Part shown: in pieces, positions 43,430-54,512 of the stretch
Position numbering within the stretch: position 1 is the first letter of the stretch
Layout of the letters: each line of letters begins with the position of its first letter
Source of the DNA: Capitulum mitella
Taxonomy: Eukaryota > Arthropoda > Thecostraca > Pollicipedomorpha > Pollicipedidae
Assembly: GCA_030062745.1 (NCBI GenBank)
Contig: CP099850.1
Coordinates: 6,262,001 to 6,326,000, forward strand
Direction of reading: 5' to 3'
Length of the DNA: 64,000 nt
Program-made: the position numbers and the translations under genes
Notes under the pieces: model-generated
The model's database searches: none
The model's input: the letters and a program-made list of their open reading frames with translations, nothing else
Told to the model about the DNA's origin: nothing

Positions 43430-46400
43430 CTCCGCGAGTGGGGCAGGACTCCCTGTGAAGCGGGCCTCAGCACAGGTCCAGTCTTCAACACGACCGTCCC
43501 AGTGGCTGCGCAGCGCCGGCAGCCAGCCTGGCAATCCGCCGGACAGCGGAGCCCGGTCAGCGCCGGCACGCGCCGCGCCGCCCCGCCCGCTGCGGCATAA
43601 ATTGCGCCCGAGTGCGCCAGGAATGGCGCGCCGGCTGCCGCGGGCGCGCCGCTTTTTGCCGTCCGGCAGCGCGGTGCTTTACGGTCGGCGCAGGCAGTGT
43701 CGGCCGGCGGGGCGGCCTGCTCAGCCGGCTCCGACGACCTTAGGTCACGCCCCCCCCCTCGCCTCTCCCGGCCGGAGGACGGGGACGGTAGCAGAACAGA
43801 TCGTGGAGTGGTACGGCCCGGTCCGGCACGCATGGAGAGAGACACACACAAGCTCGATTCGCTGTCGTCTCAAGATAACCCCGCTGCAAGTTCGTGACAT
43901 AGCTGCTTAAGTCGCCAGTCAGGGCACCACGGAACGTTGCGTGTTCGCATGAAAGCTTCTACCAGGCAATCAATCGAATGAAGCCTCTGAGGGATTTTTT
44001 ACGCTGGATGTGATTTTCGTGGTCTGCAGAGTGCCTCACTTATAAAGAAGTAACGATTGAAACACCGCAAACACGTTAACATTCATTTCCGTGTCGTCCA
44101 GTTACACAAAACAGGGAGCAACGTGCCCTTTTGGATGAACTCACGCTATCGTATCCGGGTACGCTTAGAAACAAACAACTGAGCAAAGCATGTCCCATTG
44201 AATTCCGTTCTTTCTGACTACTTTGCTGCGCTCAAAAGCACTGGCGCCCGCATCACGCCTTGCATGTTGCTTATAGGAGTCAAATTCGGACTTTGTTGAT
44301 CAATGTGTTATGGATACTGCTGTAGGGAGTAGTTAACCCACCTTCTGGTCTGAAAGTTAGAAGCGAAAAACACAGCGTGAATGGTGTGAATGGAAGCACT
44401 AATTACAGTTCCTGGAACCTTTCTGGATCTGTTGTTGGCCTCGGCGAACTGCACTCAAAGAAAATGCCATAAATTATTATCATAATAGGCTTACGAGACA
44501 GCTGACGAATGGAAAGGATTCCCTTCTCCTTTAAATCATACATTAATTGTCCTAACAGCCGTCACAATAGGACCCAGCCCGACTGTTACCGATCTGATTG
44601 AAAGCAGGTCGCATACATCACGGAGCACCCTGTTCACCACCCCATCTGGCTGTCGTTTTTATTCGTTCATTTGTGAGTCATTCCTATTCTTGAATCACAT
44701 AAGCCACTGTTACCAAATCAATATGATGTCAAATTCACGTGTTGAACGTACTGCCTCGTAAAATTAAGTGCTAATGTGATTTTAACAAAGGGTTCGTTTG
44801 CAGGAAGTTTATATTTCATAAATCTACCAGAAGTGGTCAAAGTCGAGGCCCCTCAAGTAAAACTACGACGTTTCTGTCAGAGATTGTGGGAATAACTTAC
44901 CCAATGGATTGAACGACACGTCAGCATGCAAGAACACTTAGAATACGAAATGAACTCCGCGGTCTGCGCTCCATATTAGAGTGGACATTTACGTTAAATT
45001 CGTGAACGGAACTCGTGCCGCAAAGAGGAATTAATGCAGATTCATGGAACACCACGGGATGCCATTGGTTATAGCGTATGAACAAGGGAGTGAGCTGTGC
45101 AGGCGTAAACGTCAAAGGTGGTTACTGGTAATAGGACGATGGTTGGTTTGTTTGAATTACGGTGCTGAAAAACCAGGTACTGAACACCATTGTTCACACA
45201 TATATTTGTGTTTATCTGATCTTGGTCGCAAGATATCTTTACCTTACAGCGCAATTCAAGTTCATTCTACTGCGTTAAAACGTAAACAGTTCAACCATTG
45301 CACTGCAGAAAAGTGCTGCAGAGAATGAAGTAGCATTATCACTATTGAGACATAGGCTTTACTGACGCTACTCTCGAAAAGAGAGTGGACGACATGTGAT
45401 AGTGTGAGCGAGCACTGGGCTTCAGCAGACCTTTTGCCGGTCCGACCACCGCCGTTTGGCGACACCGGTCGCAACCAGCAGCCCGGGCTGCAGCAGCGCG
45501 GTGTCACGGCCGTCCCCCGGGGCTGCTGCAGCTCCGGCGAGACACCACGGTGCGCCTCTGACCGCGGCGTCCTTCCCGGCGCCCGACTGCCGTCCCCGAC
45601 AGGCTGCGCCGCCGCAGCTCTGCCCCAGAGACGGGGACTCGAAGGCACGCGAGGAATTTTGTCAAACAACACCAAACTTATGTAAAATATGGCCGCGCCG
45701 GAAAACAATGGAGCCTGTCAGATTCCATATGGCCCGATCGCGGCGCGCCGTAACGAAGATGGATCGGCCACCCCGAGGAAAGTGGTGAAAATATCTTCTC
45801 GCCGTCCGCTCGGCCGTCCCGGTAACCTTTCACGGCCGTGACGGATCGGCGCGGCGTTTCGGCTACATACCGGGCCCGGATGCCGAAGATGGATGCATGT
45901 GAAATGAGGGCGATAGCGGAGCAAACCTGTCACGTCGGCCGCGAGTGCGCGTTGATTCTGGCGGGCCGGACAACTGAACGCGCGCGAGTGGCCGACAGTC
46001 ACATGCCCGTCGTGTGAAGCACTGCCACCCGTACGCTGAACTTGTTCATGACAGTGGCAGAACTGAGCCGGTATTTTCCGGCTGCAAATCGCTTTCTGCG
46101 GAAAGGCGAATGACGAAACGGACACGTCTCAGCTCTGGCGGATCCCCGAGGCAAAAGACCCCAGGATGCATGCTATGCTGTGACCATCTAGGCGTAACAT
46201 GTCATGTGAGCCGCAGGATTATTGGGTAAACAGCGTCTCCCGGCATAATTTGCAAACAATATCCGAGCCGGAAACAAGCATGGCAAGAAGCATCATTTTT
46301 TCGAGGTTCAAAGTCGGTTAGCAATGCAGAAGAGGGAGCCCGGTACGTTGTTTTCAAGGACACGAAAACACTCCGAAGAACTTATCAAGGGCATTTATTT

Positions 46401-47389
46401 TTCTAGATCAAAATCTTCAAAAGGGCTTATGAGTTACAACAATGAAACGACCTCCGTGACTAAAGAACATCATGCTCAACATCATGAACATCATGTTCCT
46501 GAATTCTCGCATCATAAATGAGGCGCTTCTTCATTTGGCGGAATGTAGATATTTGGTTTCCTGACTTTTCTGTTGCGACAAGATAGCCATTTATGTTCAA
46601 ATTGTTTTGCTCCGTGGGCTCGTCATAGATCTGACTGCTCAAGAGGAAGATATTGCTTGTTACATTTTGGGTTGGGTTGATCATTAGGAAGCATTTCTAT
46701 CACATGTGAGCCTCTACCTATCATATATTTCATATTTCATATATCATATCGTATATTTATCATCTGTATCCCCTTGATTCATCCGAACTGGTAAGTCAAA
46801 AGGACGAATACATTTGGGACGGTCCTGGAGGCCCAGTGAGTGCGAGAGATGGGGATAACTCGGCGTGCCAGTGTCTCAACATGGCCCCCTTCACGAGCCG
46901 AAACAGATAACATGTTACGGGGCAAGAGTTACCAGGTAGATCCGAAGCATCTCACAAAGATCAAAACCTTTTTGTAGCCCTTCGCAGACAAACGTCCAGT
47001 CAACGAGGATGACAAAACACGTGAAATGTTCACGACAGTTCCCTTTGCTTTTCGATATAGCGTACTGCACTTTATCTCAGATGGGCTGGTCCTCATTCAC
47101 CAGTTTGTGAGCCTCCGTCTAACATTTTCAGTCGATTTCCAGCCGCCAGTATACCCACATTCTTTCCTGCCGGTCAATGTGCCTTCAGTCGCCAGTCCAT
47201 GTCCGATCGCCCAGTCAACAAAACTGACTGAACTCTCCGCCACAGCAGGCGAGGTCACCACCGCTCAAGTCGTCTTACGTTTATTTCCAGCAGACCACCG
47301 GCCGCTGGAAGCGGTGGTCTGCTGGAACTGCAGTCTCTTGGGATCTCTCCCGAACCGCGCCCATCCAGCTGTCCCGGACGAAACGCCAC
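43430..47389. other. Gene-free stretch with two GC-rich patches
   Basis: Patches at 43430-43830 and 45430-45620, the second with an 11-bp hairpin GCTGCAGCAGC/GCTGCTGCAGC (45487-45497, 45522-45532). AT-rich TATCATATTT-type sequence at 46715-46765. No gene. Confidence 0.4.
47285..47327. repeat. Hairpin, 16-bp perfect stem
   Basis: TTCCAGCAGACCACCG (47285-47300) and its exact complement (47312-47327) around an 11-nt loop. Shortly after, GAGGCCGGACTGC..TGACTGAG.CC occurs as a direct repeat (47398-47460). Confidence 0.85.
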
Positions 47390-48900
47390 CAGGGCGTCTC
47401 AGGCCGGACTGCGTGACTGAGCCCCGGCCTCTGAGGCCGGACTGCTTGACTGAGTCCGGGCCGTCACTCGGGCGAGCCCGCCTCCCACGCGGCGGCGGCG
47501 ACAGCTCGGCCAGCGATGCTATCTGGGCGGCCGCGCGGCGCCCGCTGCCGGCCGCGGGGGGCCGCCCGCCCCGCCGCAACTTAAAACAAATAATGCGCCC
47601 GGCCGGCCGCAATCGGCTGGCATCTGGGCCCGCGGGACCCCGCCGGGCCCGCGGGACCCCCGCCGCCGGCGAGTGACGGACGAGCGCTGCCGACGGACGG
47701 ACGGCCGTCGGCGGCGGCGGCCGCCGGTCCGTCGGCCGCGCGGGAAACGCGAGCCGGAAGGCCGGTCATCCTGGCGGCCGAACGCGGGATGTCCTCGCGG
47801 CGGCGGTGGGCGCCGCCGTGGACAGACGGCCGGACGGGCCGCGCCGGCCGTGAGGCGGGGGGCACTTTTTCCCCGGCCCGGCCGTCATGTCCCGGCCCGG
47901 GCCGAACATCTTGCGCAAGCTGCGCGCCGTCCATTCATGTGTCAGGCGGCCGCATAACGCCGGCACGGCGCATGATCCCGGACGGGCGGACGGCCTCCTC
48001 GGCGAGCTGCCGCAGCCCAGATGGCAGATACACGCGCCGGCCGCATCGGGGAGCCTCCGCCGCCGCCGACGGCCGAATTCCTCCGCCGGCCGCGCGTCCG
48101 GCGGCGGCGACGGCGCAGCGGCGCCTCTGATTCAGACCAGACTGAGCTCCGGTCTGAACCCGCGCCCGCCTGGGCGGCCGGACCGCAGCGTGCGCGGACG
48201 GCTCCGAGCTGCCGCGGCCCGGGCACGGGTATGTGGGGCAGCGCGCCACGAACCGAGCCGCTCGGGCGAGCGGGCTGTCTGCGCTCGACCCATTACAGCG
48301 CTGCCTAATGGGCCAGAAAATGCTCCCGAATTATCCTAATGCGTACAATACACGGAGTAGGACGACGCCAGCGCTAAGCGCGGTCGGCCCAGCCGGTTCA
48401 TCAATCAGCTCATATCGGTCGCCGCTATTTTTTGCCTCATTACGTCATAATGGCCGCGCTCGCGATCCAGTTCCGGGCGAGACAAAGTTGGCGCGCGAGA
48501 AAAATGCGCCGCCCCAGCTGGCGGCGCTACGGCCGTTTTAGGGGGCGTGCCAATTGACCACGCCGGGGGATGACGAGGGGGGCTCATGCGTGCAGCGGAT
48601 GGCGCAGCTAATGGGCGCCAGTCACACCGGCCGCCGCGCGCGCCACAAAGACAACAGAGATCGCCACCGCGGCACCGCCCGGCCGTCAGCCGCAGATGAC
48701 GTACGCGGCACGCCGTAAAAAAGAGCAGACAGAGGGGCGCATAATGAAGTGGGGCGCTTCTCGACTCGGCTGCCGAATGCTCGGCGCGCTGCGTAGTCGG
48801 CGCGGGGCGGGCCGCGGATTTTCCACCGCTTGGGCCGCGTCAGGACCACGCCGCGGCCGGAGACTGACGACAGCCACTGAACGTGGGGGAGCATGCCCGT
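47390..48900. promoter_or_regulatory. GC-rich island with Pbx-Hox and homeodomain words
   Basis: ATCAATCA at 48400-48407 is the complement of TGATTGAT (Pbx/Exd-Hox consensus), the second exact match in the window. Nearby are CGAATTATCCTAATGCG near 48333 and CTCATTACGTCATAATGGC near 48437. Candidate enhancer block about 13 kb downstream. Confidence 0.33.
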
Positions 48901-49829
48901 TACACAGGGCCCGGTGATCTGATTTCGCCGATTTCTAAAGGCGGCGATTGGTAGTTCCGGGGCGCCTTGGCGAATGAGCTTTCGCCGAAGCGTTTGTGTG
49001 GGCGCACGTGCATTGATTTACTAGCTACAGGCGGACTGGATGGGGATGGATTCCTCATTATTCGCAGCTGGCAGGCCGTTCTCCTAGTATATCTTTGTAA
49101 CCTAGTCGCACTTGCGTCCAGGGTTATCCGATGACAGAAATTCGGACCCACTGTATGTAACCGTTTCTTTAAATAAAAGATTAGGGGTCAGTTGTTTGCC
49201 TAGTTGTAATGGAGTTTGGTCCTTGTCTGTATGTTTTTATACGTATTATTTGCGGTGATGCGTGCGTATTTATGTCTTACTCAACGCCAGAAACCTCACC
49301 TTCGCGATGTTCTGACGATTGGCTGATATATGGGGTCTCCTGCAGATGTGATATATATGCGGTATATATATGATATATATGCAGATTGTGCAGATAGTAC
49401 CCAGGTTTTTTTGCGGGGTACGCAAGGAGTCGTTTCAGAATTAGATGAAAGGAGCATGATCACCGTGAGTATTTCCTGCAACAACGACGAAAGACAGAAG
49501 CTTTGGACAACCTAGTTTAACAGGTAAGCAATCGTCGCAAGCAAAACCTCGCAGTCGTGAAATAGCCGAATCCTTTCGATAGTACTGTCACGTTTTTTGA
49601 TACAACCTGGCAGCACAAGTGAACCCAAACACAACGGTAACCATCATCTCCTATCCTAGCCGAAACTGCTTTAGCTACTTAGCACCGAGCCGCTTGACGC
49701 GGACCATCCGCAGGCCGCTGGGCGGATGCAGACGAACGCAGCTGCAACAGCCGACGGTGCACGCCGCTGCCTTCCGTCGCCTCCCCGAAAGCCAGTTTGC
49801 ACAGCGGCCCCGGATCATAACCGAAAGTC
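48901..49829. other. Gene-free AT-moderate stretch
   Basis: Contains TATATATGCGG/ATATATATGATATATATGC low-complexity sequence at 49347-49382. Nothing else. Confidence 0.4.
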
Positions 49830-50800
49830 GCACCAAAAATTCCGCCATTGTCGGCGGGCGGCGGCGAGACGCAACTGCCCCCGGCGCCACGGTCCGGCCG
49901 GCACAAAGACCTTGGCCGGCCGCGACGGTGTCCTCTCCAAGCCGTTTCGCGCGCGCGGGCCATTCGCGACGGTCGTTACTCCGCGCGGCGCGGGCGGCGA
50001 AATTAACGCCGCCGCCGGCCGGCGCACAATGGCGCGCCACAATGCCGCCGCGTGGGCGGACAAAGTGGCGAGCTGAGCGTCTCCTGTCCTCCGCGTCGTT
50101 GGCTAATTACGACGTAACACGGCGTAGCAGCGAGAACTGACGACTTCATTATCTGGCGGCCGGCCGGCGCCGAGAGCGCGGCCGACGCGGGCGCGTCGCC
50201 CGTGCGTCGCGCGTCGTCCGAACGGCGGCCTCCGCCACCTCCAGCCGGCTTCGGCAGGCCGCCGCCGGTCGACGGGCCTGCCGATCGTGCCGCGCCACAA
50301 GGCGACCAGCCGAACCGCTGCTCTGGGCTGGCTGAGAGGTGTTTGCGGTCGCGGCCGATCGCGTCGCGCTCAATATTTATGAGCCGCTCAGCGCGCCCCG
50401 CGCCGAGCGATACTTTCGTTACCTAATAAACGCGCGGCGTGCAATTATATTCGCATTATTTAGCATTAGGTCGAGCGCGCCGGCCTCGGGCCGTCCGACG
50501 GTAACCCGTCATTACCGGACACCGGTAATTAATAAGGAGGTGCGGGCGACATCGCTGAGGCGGGGCTCCCTGGCGGCGTCGCGAGGCGGCCACGGCGTCG
50601 TCGGGGCTCGCCGGAAACGGAAGGCGGCGCCGAGGTGCCCGCGACGGCGCCTCGCGGAGCCACCGGCGGCCGCGGGGGATCGAGAGGTCCGCGGATCAAA
50701 GCGAGGCGGAGGAGAGGGGCCGCGGCCGAGTGGGTTCGGAGACGGGACGTCCAGTGGAGAGCCCCTCCAGCTGGCAGGCCTGAGACACGGGCCTTTGTGG
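49830..50800. promoter_or_regulatory. GC-rich island with dense homeodomain-site core (50370-50550)
   Basis: AT words embedded in GC-rich DNA: GCTAATTACGACG near 50102, CAATATTTATGAGCC near 50371, TTACCTAATAAACGCG near 50418, GCAATTATATTCGCATTATT near 50440, GTCATTACCGG near 50508 and GGTAATTAATAAGG near 50524. This is the densest such cluster I see in the downstream flank. Confidence 0.38.
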
Positions 50801-52849
50801 ATGTTCGCAGTGGTGCTCATCGCTTTCTGTTCCGTCTTCTTTTGTGTAGCGTTTCCTTCGGCCATGTTGACAAGAGGATGGCAGCGTCACTCCTCAATAC
50901 GAATCCAAGAGAAGAAAATGCCACACGGCTGTGTCCTATAATGAACCTTCCATCTCGTCGTCTAGACAGCTCCAAGGCTTTTGATCAACAACCTGGAACT
51001 CACAGTCATCACACGCGGAAGCAGCCAGCGTCAACCAACCGCTCTCCGTTTGGGCAGGGGAGGAGGAAACCGCTCTCCTGTCACAACATGTCCGCGGGCG
51101 CCTCGCGGACCGACTCGCGTTCGCCTCGCGGCCCCGAGCGCCCGAGGCGAGGCTCGAGCTCACTGCTCGTTACGAGACGCCCCTTCTGTGTCCGCCGGCC
51201 GGCGGCCCGCTGACGCATGATGCGTCGTACGTTATGTTAATGCGATAGAGCGCCTTTACACGACGAAAGGCAAGAGCGTTAATTACCGCGGACCTGTGAT
51301 TACAGCGTCGGACAATGTATGCGCCCGGAGAGTGATAGCTGCCACTTTGAATATTTATCTGCCGCGGACGACCGCAAGAAGCGGCTCGACCCGGCGCCGC
51401 CGTCCGGATGAAAGGGCGCCGCTCGGCTCTCGTGGGCGTCGGCTCATGACGACAGCGTGTCGCGGCCGGCCGGGGAGCCGTGCCGCGCGCACGGCCAGCT
51501 CCGGCCCGGCTCGGTCGGTGTCCGCTGCAGCCATAGTCTCTCGGCCGGAAGAGGAAAGGACATCGCACTGCCAGCGATCAACAACTGCCGTCTTTTTTTG
51601 TCTTTTTACGACACGCATGGAAGAATACGGTACGGATCTTTGCTGAGGCGGCCGCATGTCGTGTCTACGCGGTTTACAGCTTTATGATTGGTTCTTATCT
51701 CGCCCATGCTCCGTTCACTCCGTTTTCTCCGCGTTCCGCCGACCCCGACTCCTCCCAGCGCGCCTCGGCCGGCCGGCGGCCGTCCGCGCCGGCCGCCGCG
51801 CCGCGCCGCGGGCGCCGCGGCGGCAATCATAACGCACCGCAGACATTTGGGCGTTAGTTGTTATACAAATAGAAAACACTCGTATATCATCGGCGCCGAG
51901 GCGGGTTATTACGGCCTCATCTGCATAGGCGGTGAGCGGGCGCGCGCCGGGCCGTGGGCGCGGCGGGCGCGGCGGCCGCGGGCGGCCCGTCGGACGCGGG
52001 TCTGCGATGGCCGCCTCTCGGCCGGTCACGAGCCAGCTTTTTACCGCTGACTTGAGCGGAGGAGGGCGGCGGCCGGCGACGGAGCCGGCCCGGTCGGAGC
52101 GCGCCGCAGCCTGGACCGGCCGGCCTGGCCCGGCTTTAGAGCGGGAGAAGTGGGAGATGAAGTAATGGAGGAGGACGGCAGGATTCAGGATGGCCGGCGG
52201 GAGAAACAGCGGGAAGAAGACTGATCTCTTCGACAGCTGCCACAGCGCAGAATGTAGCAACTTTGTTGACGAAAAGGCCGTTTGGCTACCGGCTCATTTA
52301 ACAGGGAAATGCGACACGCAGTGATCATTAGGTGTTGGGCCAATGAAGAAGAGTAACGGTGAATGCCACAATGAAGGCCGATGACTTGTCAGTCACACCG
52401 TCCCCCATGAAGTCACTCCTCTCGAAGCTCGCGGAGGAGGGCTGCGGTTCGTCCGCAGCTCTCGGGGACGATATGCTGCCGGTGTCCCGTCCGGCCGCGG
52501 GGGACGTGTCCTGGCCCTGTCCCAGCCGGCCGGGATAGATCGCCGAGGTGTCAGACCTGAGTCTCGCTGCGAACATCTCCGGGACACAGTGCGGACGCCG
52601 CTGGTCTCGTGACATTCCTCAGGCTCACGGCCAACTTTCCGGCAGCGATGGGCGTGTCGGGACAACATTCAGCCCCTGTGCTGTGCCACGGGACACCATC
52701 GCTACCTGAGAACCACGAATCTAGGCACGAGCCCCGTAACTCGCGCCCGTGCTCGGTGTGATGACACTCAGAAGCTTGGACGCTGCAATTTGGCTGAAAC
52801 GCCGCCCCCCTAGCCCACAACCCCGCACCATCCGCTCTTCCGGTGTCGT
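50801..52849. promoter_or_regulatory. Two GC-rich islands with AT-word cores
   Basis: 51090-51500 includes a 15-bp palindrome GACGCAT-G-ATGCGTC (51212-51226), GTTATGTTAATGCG and GCGTTAATTACCGCGG. 51720-52200 includes a core at 51823-51930 (AATCATAACGC, GTTGTTATACAAATAG, TTATTACGGCC). 52200-52849 is AT-moderate and empty. Function is inferred. Confidence 0.3.
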
Positions 52850-54109
52850 GCTCGAACCCACGAGTTTCGTCGACCGGCGCCGGGGCGCGGCGACCGTCCG
52901 CCGGCCGCGGCCGCGCGCCGAGCCTGCAACAATGGCCGGAGCGTGTTCAGCTTCCGGCGGAGCCGAGGGCGTCTATCGCGGCCGCCGATCTGCCGGGCCC
53001 GGCTCCGGCCACCTCCCTTTGTCGCGGCGAGTTTTTCCCGGCCGTTTCCGCGCGGCGGCGGCGCGTCCCTCAGTGTGCGGAGCGGCGGCGGCGGCGGCGG
53101 ACACAGGACCGGACCGCCCGGCGACATGACTCGGCGGCGACCACCACAGGGTGGGGAGGAAACGACGGGGAGCTGCTCCCTCCCCTCCTTGAAGCAAGAA
53201 ACTGAAGAATGTTTGATACATTTTTTTACGTTACATCCAGGGCTTGAAGTCTTGGGGTTTGGGGTTTCGGAAGGGCTTAAGACCCCCATTTTTCGGAAAT
53301 TTTAACATAAGATCTATGACAGTGAATGGAAAGAAACGGTTTGAAATCACAGTCAGACATCTTTACCCAACAACGTTCGAAAATACCCAGCCGTAGCTAC
53401 ATCCATGCTAGAGTGCGACAAAAACTGCTTCAAAATAATCCGCCACCTGTCACCGAAGCGGAATTAGAAGCTTCTGCTCTTCTCTTGGCGGTGGGCAGCT
53501 CCGGAGGGCTGCGGGACCAGGGTTCGCGAGGCCGACGGACCAGCGGGCTCGGTGTCTGGCTCGCCGCCGGCGGCCGCAGGTGTGTTCGGTTCGGTGTTGC
53601 CGCGCCGCGAACGGCCTCGTCGGCCCTCGTTTGGCCTTTTTACGTCGCCGTGTATCACAGCCCATTATAATTGGTCCCGAATGTCCACTTCATTAGCAGA
53701 AACGAGCTATTGTCGGCCGCTTTATTGCATGCGTCGTTTCCGCTTTGGTTTACGGCAGAGTGTGGGCATACATGATTGCGGCGGTCAAACATAGGTTTGG
53801 CCGCCCGTCGCAAGGTAGGCCTTGAGTGTCGTTTTTTCCCACTCAGTGCCACTGGACTGAATAGTAGTATGATCTAATATGGCGTGATACGAATGCTTCC
53901 GATAAACGTGTGATATTATGATACCATCCGTTTCCGCCAGCATGAATACTGGAATGACGTTTGCAGTCGATCCATATCACAGCACTTCATGCAAGCGGTA
54001 GGGCAATAAATACACAAGTGCCCATTACCCGAGGTTAATGCGGTGAACAATGAATCCAATCTACGTAGCCAACTTGCACCGGTCATGAATGCATTAGTCG
54101 CCGGCCTGT
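52850..54109. other. GC-rich patches and AT-moderate spacer, no gene
   Basis: GC-rich at 52850-53180, including a (GCG)n run near 53082, and at 53500-53640. 53640-53740 has words TATAATTGG, TTCATTAGC and TTTATTGCATG. No coding region recognised. Confidence 0.35.
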
Positions 54110-54460
54110 CCAAACCTGGACGGCGCTGTGCGCCGCCAAGAGACGCGTCGCAAATAGAAAACTCCGAATAATTAAGCCGGTAATTAACTCGTCATCGCGT
54201 CCTGTCAAAGGGCGGCCATGACTTGGCGACCCGGTATCCTGTTGCGACCTCTAATTGATATTCCCCGCATATTGACAATCATTAATCTCGTTTACAGGTA
54301 CTGCTCGGCGCTGCGCGCACACGCACTCCCGCACGCACACGGCGTCGATAAGAGCCAATGAAAAATTACAGGGAAGATAGCCGGCTCTTAATTACGGCGG
54401 TAATGCATGTCCGGGCGTCCGCGGCGAGGCCTAATGAACAGCTGCATGGAATAAGTCGGC
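54110..54460. promoter_or_regulatory. Homeodomain-site-rich candidate element
   Basis: AT words at short intervals: CGAATAATTAAGCC near 54165, GGTAATTAACTCG near 54179, CCTGTCAAAGG near 54201, TCTAATTGATATTCC near 54251, GACAATCATTAATCTCG near 54275, CTTAATTACGG near 54387. CA-rich low complexity follows at 54483-54512. Confidence 0.35.
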
Positions 54461-54512
54461 GGCCGAGGGCTTCCGGTGCCCACCGCACACACACCCGAAC
54501 ACACACACAAAC

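Noticed and set aside
53190-53310. GGGGTTT-rich stretch with partial inverted symmetry as a mobile-element end
   Set aside because: Arms are too imperfect and no target duplication is visible.
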